Below the pieces are notes generated by a model. The model had not been told where the DNA came from. It saw only the letters and a list, made by a program, of their open reading frames with translations, and made no database searches. From Belliella buryatensis (lineage in GTDB: Bacteria; Bacteroidota; Bacteroidia; Cytophagales; Cyclobacteriaceae), in assembly GCF_900188245.1 (NCBI RefSeq), contig NZ_FZOK01000003.1:124001-188000 (forward strand): DNA of 64,000 nt, in the 5' to 3' direction. Positions within the stretch are counted from its first letter, which is position 1. Each line of letters starts with the position of its first letter. Both the position numbers and the translations under genes were made by a program. Of this stretch, positions 16,415 through 24,009 are shown piece after piece.

Positions 16415-17860
16415 ATGAACTACGACCAAATATTCCAATCCGCCCAAGATGCTTTTTTACATTTCAAAAATGTTTCTGGAAAGGATAAAGGCAAATTTTT
16501 AAGACGAATTTCAGAAGGAATCGAGGCGGAAAAATCGACTTTAATCCCCATGGCTTCTGGGGAATCCAACTTGCCTGAAGGAAGAATTACCGGAGAACTT
16601 GGCAGAACTGTCGGTCAAATCCGACTATTCGCCAATTTGGTAGAAGAAGGGTCTTGGGTAGAGGCTGTAATCGATCATGCTGATCCGGAAAGAACTCCTG
16701 CTCCTAAGCCTGATTTACGGAGATTTCTGACACCCATAGGGCCCGTTGTGATTTTTGGAGCAAGTAATTTTCCTTTGGCATTTTCTACCGCAGGGGGAGA
16801 TACGATTTCCGCTTTGGCAGCGGGATGTCCCGTCATATACAAAGGCCACCCGGCTCATCCCGAGACGTCCAAATTAGTTGGACAGATCATCCAAAAAGCT
16901 GCCATAGATTCCGGATTGCCCTTAGGATTATTTACCCATGTAGAAGGAGGTATAGCCGAAGGTCAGGGTTTGGTGAAACACCCTTTGGCTAAAGCCGTGG
17001 CATTCACAGGTTCATTCACAGGTGGAAAAGCCTTATTTGACCTTGCTAATCAGAGAAAAGAACCAATCCCTGTTTTTGCAGAAATGGGCTCTGTAAATCC
17101 CATCATTACTTTTAAAAAGAACCTAGCAAACAACTTGGAGGCTTTGGCCAAACAATTCGTCGACTCTCTGACTCTCGGAGCAGGACAGTTTTGCACCAAC
17201 CCTGGATTAATCATGGTGCCCAGTGCCCATGCAGAGGACTTTGCGGAGGCTGTAAAAAAAGAATTGGAAGAAATCGCAGCAGCTCCAATGCTGCACGAGG
17301 GAATAGCAAAGGCTTATTATAAGTCTTTGGAGAGCATGAAAGAACGCAAAGAACTTGATTGGGTGCAGGTGGCAAAAGCCAAAGATCTGATTAAAGCCTA
17401 TCCTGCTTTGGCCAAAATCAAGGCTAAAAACTGGCTAGAGGATGATCATTTTCAGCAGGAAGTATTCGGTTCATTTGCCCTGATGGTGGTGTATGAAAAC
17501 TTCAATGAACTCTTCGCCATTGCGCAGCGGCTTCATGGTCAATTGACCATCACCCTTTGGGGGGAAGAAGAGGAGTTGGCCAATAAAATCGACTTGATCA
17601 ATCAGTTGGAAGAAAAGTGCGGCAGGTTATTATTCAAAGGTGTACCAACTGGTGTAGAAGTGGGTCATGCCATGCAGCATGGAGGACCCTATCCTTCTAC
17701 CACAGACAGTAGGACTACTTCCGTTGGAGTTTATGCCATCAAGCGTTTTGCAAGACCCATTGCTTTTCAGGACATGCCACATAACCTACTTCCTGATGCG
17801 CTGAGAGAAGAGAATTCGCTGGGGATTTGGAGAATGGTGGATGGGGAATTTAAAAAATAG
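16415..17860 (+). CDS. Aldehyde dehydrogenase, probable 2,5-dioxovalerate (2-oxoglutarate semialdehyde) dehydrogenase
   Basis: This 481-residue NAD(P)-dependent aldehyde dehydrogenase has GPVVIFGASNFPLAFSTAGGD near residue 110, IYKGHPAHPETS, the glycine motif FTGSFTGGKAL, the general base in FAEMGSVNP and the nucleophile C260 in GAGQFCTNPG. This variant of the motifs belongs to the 2,5-dioxovalerate dehydrogenase subfamily. It oxidises 2-oxoglutarate semialdehyde to 2-oxoglutarate, the last step of hydroxyproline catabolism, which matches its place between the lyase and epimerase genes. Confidence 0.9.
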   Translation: MNYDQIFQSAQDAFLHFKNVSGKDKGKFLRRISEGIEAEKSTLIPMASGESNLPEGRITGELGRTVGQIRLFANLVEEGSWVEAVIDHADPERTPAPKPDLRRFLTPIGPVVIFGASNFPLAFSTAGGDTISALAAGCPVIYKGHPAHPETSKLVGQIIQKAAIDSGLPLGLFTHVEGGIAEGQGLVKHPLAKAVAFTGSFTGGKALFDLANQRKEPIPVFAEMGSVNPIITFKKNLANNLEALAKQFVDSLTLGAGQFCTNPGLIMVPSAHAEDFAEAVKKELEEIAAAPMLHEGIAKAYYKSLESMKERKELDWVQVAKAKDLIKAYPALAKIKAKNWLEDDHFQQEVFGSFALMVVYENFNELFAIAQRLHGQLTITLWGEEEELANKIDLINQLEEKCGRLLFKGVPTGVEVGHAMQHGGPYPSTTDSRTTSVGVYAIKRFARPIAFQDMPHNLLPDALREENSLGIWRMVDGEFKK

Positions 17861-17861
17861 A

Positions 17862-18010
17862 AATTTGTGGAAATATGCCTTCGGTGAAATATACCTTTGG
17901 TGAAATAGGGTAGATATATAGCTTCGCTGAAATATGCTTCGCGAAATATTTCAATCATATATCAATCGTATTTCCACTTTATTTCTACCATATTTCTACA
18001 GTACTTCAAT
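17862..18010. repeat. Degenerate 'gaaatatg' repeat tract
   Basis: This gap carries the same family as at 16025-16380: GAAATATGCC, TTCGGTGAAATATAC, CTTCGCGAAATATTTC, then TATTTCCAC and TATTTCTACC in the other orientation. It occupies almost the whole space between the ALDH and epimerase genes, so any promoter for the latter is inside the repeat. Confidence 0.65.
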
Positions 18011-18018
18011 TATCAAAC

Positions 18019-19017
18019 ATGAAAAAAACCTTCCAGTGTATTGATGCCCATACTTGTGGCAATCCAGTTAGAGTTGTAGCTGGCGGAGTTCCTTTTTTGG
18101 AAGGGAATAATATGCTTGAAAAGCGTCAATATTTTTTAGATCACTTGGATTGGATAAGAACTGGGCTAATGTTTGAACCAAGGGGTCATGATATGATGTC
18201 TGGTTCTATGCTTTTTCCTCCCCATGACCCTGAAAATGATTTTGCGGTACTTTTTATAGAAACTTCGGGCTGTCTCCCGATGTGTGGACATGGAACTATA
18301 GGAACGATTACTATAGCGATTGAGGAAGGATTGATTCAGCCTAAAAACCCTGGTTTTCTAAGAATGGAAGCTCCAGCAGGGTTGGTTTTGGTGGAGTACA
18401 AGCAGGAAGGAAAGAAAGTCACTTCTGTCAAGTTGACGAATGTCAAGAGCTTTTTGGCCGCTGAAGGTTTGGAGATAGAAAGTGATGATCTGGGAAAACT
18501 TACCGTGGATGTAGCTTATGGAGGCAATTTTTATTGTATTGTAGATCCACAAGAAAACTTCCAAGGTTTGGAACATTACAAAGCCGAACAATTGATTTCT
18601 ATGGCAAGAAATCTTCGCCAAAAGATGAATGAAAAATATGAATTTGTCCATCCTGAGCATCCGCAGATCAAAGGGCTCTCCCATGTGCTTTGGACTGGGA
18701 AAACCTTAGAAGAATCCAGTACAGCTAGAAATGCTGTTTTTTATGGAGAAAAAGCCATCGATAGGTCACCTTGTGGCACCGGGACTTCCGCAAGAATGGC
18801 ACAGTGGTTTGCCAAAGGATGGCTGAAGCCAAGTGATGAATTTATCCACGAGAGTTTTATTGGATCAAAGTTTACAGGAAGGATAGAAGAAGTCACGGAG
18901 ATCGCAGGAAAGCCAGCGATCATCCCAAGCATCGAAGGCTGGGCAAAAGTCTATGGCTACAACACGATTATTCTTGATGACGATGATCCTTATGTGCACG
19001 GGTTTCAAGTGATATAG
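18019..19017 (+). CDS. 4-hydroxyproline 2-epimerase
   Basis: This 332-residue protein of the proline racemase family interconverts trans-4-hydroxy-L-proline and cis-4-hydroxy-D-proline by a two-base cysteine mechanism. Both cysteines are present: C89 in SGCLPMCGHGTIGT and C252 in DRSPCGTGTSA. Retention of both excludes a dehydratase, in which the first is threonine. FKGH-like segment RTGLMFEPRGHDMMSGS is also typical. It should start the hydroxyproline pathway encoded by this cluster. No transporter for the substrate is adjacent. Confidence 0.92.
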   Translation: MKKTFQCIDAHTCGNPVRVVAGGVPFLEGNNMLEKRQYFLDHLDWIRTGLMFEPRGHDMMSGSMLFPPHDPENDFAVLFIETSGCLPMCGHGTIGTITIAIEEGLIQPKNPGFLRMEAPAGLVLVEYKQEGKKVTSVKLTNVKSFLAAEGLEIESDDLGKLTVDVAYGGNFYCIVDPQENFQGLEHYKAEQLISMARNLRQKMNEKYEFVHPEHPQIKGLSHVLWTGKTLEESSTARNAVFYGEKAIDRSPCGTGTSARMAQWFAKGWLKPSDEFIHESFIGSKFTGRIEEVTEIAGKPAIIPSIEGWAKVYGYNTIILDDDDPYVHGFQVI

Positions 19018-19020
19018 AGA

Positions 19021-19107
19021 ATGGAACGCGGAAGACGTTGATTTGGCGGATGAACACGGATTTTTGTTCTGCGACTATCTGCTCAATCCGTGTCATCAGA
19101 GTTCCAT
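19021..19107. repeat. 87-bp foldback element after the epimerase gene
   Basis: Outer arms ATGGAAC / GTTCCAT (19021-19027 and 19101-19107) and inner arms ACACGGATT / AATCCGTGT (19054-19062 and 19085-19093) form a nested inverted repeat 3 bases behind the stop codon. It lacks a T-run, so it is not a normal terminator. The remaining gap to 19399 shows no gene. Confidence 0.5.
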
Positions 19108-19363
19108 CTTAAGAAAGGATTATTTTTCTAACAGGTAAATTATCAGATAATTTTACCATTAGTAGGAATGAGCACCTGAAAATCATCAAGAGTTTATGAT
19201 CAAATCTTAAACTTTATCAAACCAAATATTACCCTTCAATAATTTTCTCTGACTCTATTTTTCCAAAAAATATTATCTTTCTTGAAGAAAAGAATGTTAG
19301 AGCAAACAGCCAAAATCCTTGACCTTCTTTAATATCTTTGAAATAAATCCATGTTCCCATTTC

Positions 19364-19395
19364 TTGGTACATGGTACATTATACATTGTACAATA
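19364..19395. repeat. Short GTAC-type intergenic repeat
   Basis: GGTACATGGTACATTATACATTGTAC precedes the oxidoreductase start by a few bases. It resembles the runs at 5710-5741 and 50689-50725. Confidence 0.4.
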
Positions 19396-19399
19396 AACT

Positions 19400-20647
19400 A
19401 TGAAACCAACCATCATCATCGGCGGAGGAATTATTGGGCTTTTTACAGCTTACTATTTGGTAGAAGAAGGAGTGGAGGTAGTCATTGTGGACAAAGGTGA
19501 CATGCAGGTAACTACTTCTACGGGAAATGCTGGGATGATCGTACCGAGTCATATTATTCCTTTGGCTGCTCCAGGGATGATTTCTAAAGGAATCAGCTGG
19601 ATGTTTTCTTCCAAAAGCCCATTTTACATCCATCCAAGATTGGATAGAAAACTGCTGGAATGGTCTTGGTTATTTTATCGTGCTGCCAATCCGAAACATG
19701 TGGAAAAAAGTATTCCTTTTTTGAAAAATATAAGTTTATTGAGCAAATCACTTTATCAAGAGTTTAAGACAAAACATAGCGATGCTAAGCTGGGCTTAGT
19801 CGAAAAGGGATTGATGATGCTTTATCAAACTCTTGAAGTGGAAAAAGAGGAAATTGAGTTTGCGCACTTAGCTAGAAAGCATGGCTTGGAAGCTGAAATT
19901 CTTAGCCCAGATGACATTGCAAACATAGAACTCAATCTGGAAGTAAAAGCGCGTGGAGCAGTATTGTTTCCGGGTGATGCGCATTTGTCTCCTTCCGCTT
20001 TGTACAATTATCTAAAGACTTATCTCAAATCAAATGGTGTTACTTTCAAATCTAGTTTGTCGGTTTTGGGTTTTGAGAAAAAAGGAGCAAAAGTTAGCGC
20101 AGTCATTACTCCTGATGGAGCGATAGAGGGCAAACAATTTATCCTCTGTGGAGGAGCTTGGTCAGGTGAGTTGGCCAAAATGTTAGGATTCAAACTTCCC
20201 ATGATGGGAGGGAAAGGCTATAGTTTTGTCCAAGAAAATCAACCTGAAATCCTTCAAGCATCGATCCTAACTGAGATGAAAGTTGCTGTAAGTCCTTATG
20301 GAAATCAAGTCCGATTCGGGGGAACGATGGAAATCGCTGGAGTAAATGAAAAAATCAATATCAACAGGGTAAAAGGAATCTTTGAATCGATCAACCGATT
20401 TTATCCTGATTTTCAAGCCAAATTCCCAAGTCATGAAGAGATCTGGAAAGGCTTGAGACCTTGTTCCCCTGATGGCTTACCCTATATCGGACAAGCACCG
20501 GGTTTGGAAAATGTCTTGGTAGGCTCTGGCCATGGAATGATGGGAATCAGCATGGCTCCCGGAACAGGCAAGCTCCTATGCCAACTCCACCAAAAAGAAG
20601 CCACAGGGATTCTGATTGATGGATTTGGCGTGGGGAGGTATCAATAA
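19400..20647 (+). CDS. FAD-dependent D-amino acid dehydrogenase, probable cis-4-hydroxy-D-proline dehydrogenase
   Basis: This 415-residue DAO-family flavoprotein has the FAD dinucleotide-binding motif IIGGGIIGLFTAYYLVEEG at residues ~5-24, STGNAGMIVPSHI, and the C-terminal FAD segment GLRPCSPDGLPYIGQAP with VGSGHGMMGISMAPGTGKL. Related enzymes (DadA type) oxidise D-amino acids. Given the epimerase upstream, the probable substrate is cis-4-hydroxy-D-proline, giving 1-pyrroline-4-hydroxy-2-carboxylate for the DHDPS-family lyase. It is a single subunit, unlike the multi-subunit hydroxyproline dehydrogenases of pseudomonads. Confidence 0.88.
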   Translation: MKPTIIIGGGIIGLFTAYYLVEEGVEVVIVDKGDMQVTTSTGNAGMIVPSHIIPLAAPGMISKGISWMFSSKSPFYIHPRLDRKLLEWSWLFYRAANPKHVEKSIPFLKNISLLSKSLYQEFKTKHSDAKLGLVEKGLMMLYQTLEVEKEEIEFAHLARKHGLEAEILSPDDIANIELNLEVKARGAVLFPGDAHLSPSALYNYLKTYLKSNGVTFKSSLSVLGFEKKGAKVSAVITPDGAIEGKQFILCGGAWSGELAKMLGFKLPMMGGKGYSFVQENQPEILQASILTEMKVAVSPYGNQVRFGGTMEIAGVNEKININRVKGIFESINRFYPDFQAKFPSHEEIWKGLRPCSPDGLPYIGQAPGLENVLVGSGHGMMGISMAPGTGKLLCQLHQKEATGILIDGFGVGRYQ

Positions 20648-20709
20648 TTCTGATTGAGTTTGAGTTTCTGATTAATTAATCCGCCTTTTTACTAATCTCT
20701 TATAAAATC

Positions 20710-21771
20710 TTAGAATAACCTATAGCTGACTCCAATAGTAGATATCCAATCTGATTTAAAATCTTTAAAATGATTAATATAAGAAATCTTAAAATGTGGA
20801 CTGATTTGGAAGTCAAATCCTAAAAGATTATTTCTTTCTCCAAAGAAGGTGTTAGCATGATTTGAGCTAATCATTCTACCATATTTAATGGTTGTCGTAT
20901 AATCTAAAACACCAGTTCTCCACCCCCCAGTCAAAAAGAAATCGTTATTAAACTCGAAACTTGAGTCTTCATTTTTTTGAACAAAAGCATAGTGTAACCA
21001 AGATAATTCTACTCCTGATTTTGATCTCGTTATCCATTTTTTCCTTTTCCCTAAATCAAAAAACAATGAAAGCTCCGTTGTTAAAGGAAAGTAACTGCCA
21101 ATAAATTGAGTCCCAATATCAAAATTGAAAATCAACTTTTTGGAATCTTCTAAGTTGTAATAAGTAGTTATCTCTTTTTCCCCGTCTGCATTTATTCTTA
21201 AATCTTTGTTAAAGAGTCCTTTTTCGTATTTTTTGAACCAGTCTTTTTCAAGCATCAGGCTTCTTACCATTTCTGTAATTCCAGCTTCTTTTAAGACCAT
21301 AAGTTCATCTATTTCTCCGAGATATACTTCAATATCAGTCATTCCTCTAGGAGTAAATCGCACTGTGTGTCGATGAATTGGGACCGTTTGATTGTTTTCT
21401 TTCTTAAATCTTACTGTAGTTAACTCTTCATAAATTAACTGAGACGTCTCAGGACTATATCTTAAATAATAATTTTTGTTTTCAAAGTCTAATCCAATTT
21501 GATTTGTCATCTCAAAGAAGGAATCAACATACTTTTCAAATCCGGGGAAATTCTCGAATTCACCTACATTTGACCAGAGATATGAAATTTTCTTTTCATC
21601 TTCGAAAAAGATATTTAATGTGTCATTAACCCTTCTCAGAATTAAATCTTCTTGATTGTAAGAGCTTCCAAAAAACTTGTAATCTCTTTTTTCAATAATC
21701 TTTTCCTGTGCGATTGATCGCTGTATTGAAAACAGAGATAGAATTATAATTAACAAATTAATTTTTCTCAT
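20710..21771 (-). CDS. Secreted protein, barrel-like C-terminus, in sigma-factor operon
   Basis: This protein of about 353 residues starts at the ATG at 21771 (MRKINLLIIILSLFSIQRSIAQ, signal peptide); a GTG at 21780 is an alternative. The N-terminal ~200 residues are charged. The C-terminal ~150 have alternating strands (KKWITRSKSGVELSWLHYAF, FFLTGGWRTGVLDYTTTIKYG) and end in ...GVSYRLF, suggesting an outer-membrane barrel. The start overlaps the preceding gene by 14 bases, so it is the third gene of the sigma operon and may be the surface sensor or effector of that system (inference). No family is recognised. Confidence 0.65.
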   Translation of the reverse strand: MRKINLLIIILSLFSIQRSIAQEKIIEKRDYKFFGSSYNQEDLILRRVNDTLNIFFEDEKKISYLWSNVGEFENFPGFEKYVDSFFEMTNQIGLDFENKNYYLRYSPETSQLIYEELTTVRFKKENNQTVPIHRHTVRFTPRGMTDIEVYLGEIDELMVLKEAGITEMVRSLMLEKDWFKKYEKGLFNKDLRINADGEKEITTYYNLEDSKKLIFNFDIGTQFIGSYFPLTTELSLFFDLGKRKKWITRSKSGVELSWLHYAFVQKNEDSSFEFNNDFFLTGGWRTGVLDYTTTIKYGRMISSNHANTFFGERNNLLGFDFQISPHFKISYINHFKDFKSDWISTIGVSYRLF

Positions 21772-22426
21772 AATTACCACGAATTAAAGTGCTTAAAACT
21801 GACTCTTGATTTATATTCTTTCCCTTAGCTAAGTCTAAATTTCTATTGGCACCTAGGAATTCTGCCAATGTCATCCGCTGGAGGATGATTTTTTCTTTGA
21901 ATTTTGATTTTGGATTTACCTTATCCAAACTCGCCTGCAAGCGCTGAGCTGCAGGGCTAAGCTGGGTTTCTACTGGTTTTGGTTCTACAACTTGAGTTTT
22001 CTGAGGTATTTCTTTTTCAATTTCCTCTGTATCTGCAATGAAGCGATCAGCTTCCTTGTTTTCCGCATTTTCCACTTTCAAGATTGAAGGCTTAGGATTT
22101 GATTGAGGAATATTTGATTCCTGACTCAGTTTTGTTTTTTTCACAATTTCATCAGCTTCTACTTTTTGTATTTCAGGAATAGGAAGGAAGCCAATTTCAT
22201 GTTGTGAAGTAGTGGTCAATAAAAGATCTTCTTCAAAATTCACGGAATTTGAAAACAAGAATAGTCCAATCGAAACAATTAAAACCACTGACGCTGCAAC
22301 CCACCAAAATACTGGCTTTTTGTTTTTCTTCGGTCTTTTGATTTGACCCCAAATCACATCTTCTCGGAAATTTATTCCTTGGGGAAGATTTACATTTCGA
22401 TCTATATTTTTTCTATCAGGATGCAT
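21758..22426 (-). CDS. Single-pass membrane protein, probable anti-sigma factor
   Basis: This 222-residue protein has a cytoplasmic N-terminus of ~37 residues, one transmembrane helix (PVFWWVAASVVLIVSIGLFLF, about residues 39-59) and a long low-complexity extracytoplasmic part rich in E, K, P and Q. It overlaps the ECF sigma gene by 11 bases. Position and topology are those of an anti-sigma factor in an ECF pair, but the N-terminus (INFREDVIWGQIKRPKKNKK) lacks a recognisable zinc anti-sigma motif. Function is therefore inferred from context. Confidence 0.65.
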   Translation of the reverse strand: MHPDRKNIDRNVNLPQGINFREDVIWGQIKRPKKNKKPVFWWVAASVVLIVSIGLFLFSNSVNFEEDLLLTTTSQHEIGFLPIPEIQKVEADEIVKKTKLSQESNIPQSNPKPSILKVENAENKEADRFIADTEEIEKEIPQKTQVVEPKPVETQLSPAAQRLQASLDKVNPKSKFKEKIILQRMTLAEFLGANRNLDLAKGKNINQESVLSTLIRGNYEKN

Positions 22427-22958
22427 GATTTAGTCCAAGTTTGATGATGATTTCTCTTAAGTATGTTTTTGCTTTGCTCAACTGGGATTTGGAAGTCCCG
22501 ATGCTGATTCCGAGTTTCTCGGCTATTTCTCCGTGTGAAAAACCCTCTATTTCATACAAATTAAAGATGGTCCGATAACCCTCTGGGAGCTTTAGGATCA
22601 GCTCGAAGAGCTCCTGACTCTTCAGTTTGTCTAGCGCTGATTCACTTTGTTCGGCCACATTTTCGTCAGGTTCTATGATCAATGGAGCGTTTTTTTGCTT
22701 TCGCAAAAACATCAGACATTCGTTGACTGTGATTTTCTTGATCCAAGCTTCAAATGATCCTTCATCTTGATATTCAAAATTTGATATTTTCTCAAAAGCT
22801 TTGCTAAATGCGATGCTTAGAATTTCCTCCGCATCATGTTGATTTCTCACATACCTCAAGCAAAGCATGAACAGAGGTTTGCCCAATTCCTCAAAGATGC
22901 TTCTCTGAGCTTGATGCTTTCCTTTTTTTGCTTGTTTGACGAGGTCGAGGTGGATCAA
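22416..22958 (-). CDS. ECF-type RNA polymerase sigma factor
   Basis: This 180-residue sigma-70 family factor of the ECF group has region 2 (FMLCLRYVRNQHDAEEILSIAFSKAFEKISNFEYQDEGSFEAWIKKITVNECL) and region 4 (LPEGYRTIFNLYEIEGFSHGEIAEKLGISIGTSKSQLSKAKTYLR). It directs RNA polymerase to a small regulon, probably including its own operon. The two downstream genes overlap it in series, so they are translationally coupled. The regulon and signal are unknown. Confidence 0.93.
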   Translation of the reverse strand: MIHLDLVKQAKKGKHQAQRSIFEELGKPLFMLCLRYVRNQHDAEEILSIAFSKAFEKISNFEYQDEGSFEAWIKKITVNECLMFLRKQKNAPLIIEPDENVAEQSESALDKLKSQELFELILKLPEGYRTIFNLYEIEGFSHGEIAEKLGISIGTSKSQLSKAKTYLREIIIKLGLNHAS

Positions 22959-23078
22959 AATTTATAATCTTATTGGCTTACAATAGAATAAATGCACTGA
23001 AATAGAAAATGGTTGTCTGAGTTTTCAGAATTCCCCTAAATAATATTTACTTTGAGGAAAATTCAAAATTATTGCTTC

Positions 23079-23930
23079 ATGAAAAGGACTTTTCTTGCCT
23101 TGTTACTTTTTGTCTTGGTTACCAATTGCAAGACCATTGAGCAATCTCCAAATAGGACGTATGAACCAAATGAGGAAGCTCAGTCAGAATCTGTAGTTGT
23201 TGAAGAGATTATTCCATCTGAAGTAGATTTATCATTTGTTCCAGAAATCTTCAGAGATTTTGTGCCAGAAGTAGAAATCCCTAGGTACTTCTTGGATTAT
23301 AATGGATTTGCTCTTGAGTTTGATACGTTGACTAAAAATGCCAAATGGGTAAGTTATCTGCTTTGCAGAGCAAATCTAGGCTCGGGCGAAGAGCGTTCGA
23401 GTAATTTTAGAATGGAGCGTAGACTAGGTGATTTAAGTCCGCGGGATGTTGCGTATAGGAATTCTGGCTATGACCGTGGTCATTTGGCTCCTGCAGCTGA
23501 TATGGCTTACAGTGCTGAAAGTATGTATGATAGTTTTTTCCTGACCAATGCTAGTCCACAAGTTCCTGGATTCAATCGTGGAATTTGGAAAAGGTTGGAA
23601 GAACAGATTAGAAAATTTGCTTCAGAAAAAGATAGCATCTATATCTCAACAGGTCCAGTTCTAGATCAAAGCCTAGCCCGGTTAGGGAATAGCCCAATCG
23701 TAATACCTGAATATTTTTATAAAGTTGTTTTGAAAAAAGATAAAGGCAACCCTCAAGGAATCGCATTCATTATGAAAAATGAATCTGCAACCGGAGATCT
23801 GAAAACATTCGCAGTCAGTATTGATTCTGTGGAAGTATTGACAGGAATCAACTTTTTCCCATTGCTCAATACCACACAGGAAACCCAAGCGGAAAGTAAA
23901 TTTGACCTGTCTTATTGGTTTGGGAATTAA
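23079..23930 (+). CDS. DNA/RNA non-specific endonuclease, lipoprotein
   Basis: This 283-residue protein starts at the ATG at 23079. MKRTFLALLLFVLVTNC is a lipoprotein signal with cysteine 17. The nuclease domain of the beta-beta-alpha-metal family (NucA/EndoG type) has the catalytic GYDRGHLAPAADM motif (DRGH), the asparagine-containing FLTNASPQVPGFNRGIW and ISTGPVLD. It should degrade nucleic acid outside the cytoplasm, for feeding or defence. No immunity gene is adjacent. It converges on clpB. Confidence 0.92.
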   Translation: MKRTFLALLLFVLVTNCKTIEQSPNRTYEPNEEAQSESVVVEEIIPSEVDLSFVPEIFRDFVPEVEIPRYFLDYNGFALEFDTLTKNAKWVSYLLCRANLGSGEERSSNFRMERRLGDLSPRDVAYRNSGYDRGHLAPAADMAYSAESMYDSFFLTNASPQVPGFNRGIWKRLEEQIRKFASEKDSIYISTGPVLDQSLARLGNSPIVIPEYFYKVVLKKDKGNPQGIAFIMKNESATGDLKTFAVSIDSVEVLTGINFFPLLNTTQETQAESKFDLSYWFGN

Positions 23931-23960
23931 AAAAGGCCCCAAGAACAATCTCCTGAGGCC
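23929..23960 (-). terminator. Terminator behind clpB
   Basis: On the minus strand, GGCCTC pairs with GGGGCC across an 18-base loop and is followed by a run of six T. It lies just outside the clpB stop side and overlaps the end of the nuclease gene. Confidence 0.5.
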
Positions 23961-24009
23961 ATAACCAATCTACACCAAAAATTTTATCTAAACCAACATC
24001 ATTTTACTA

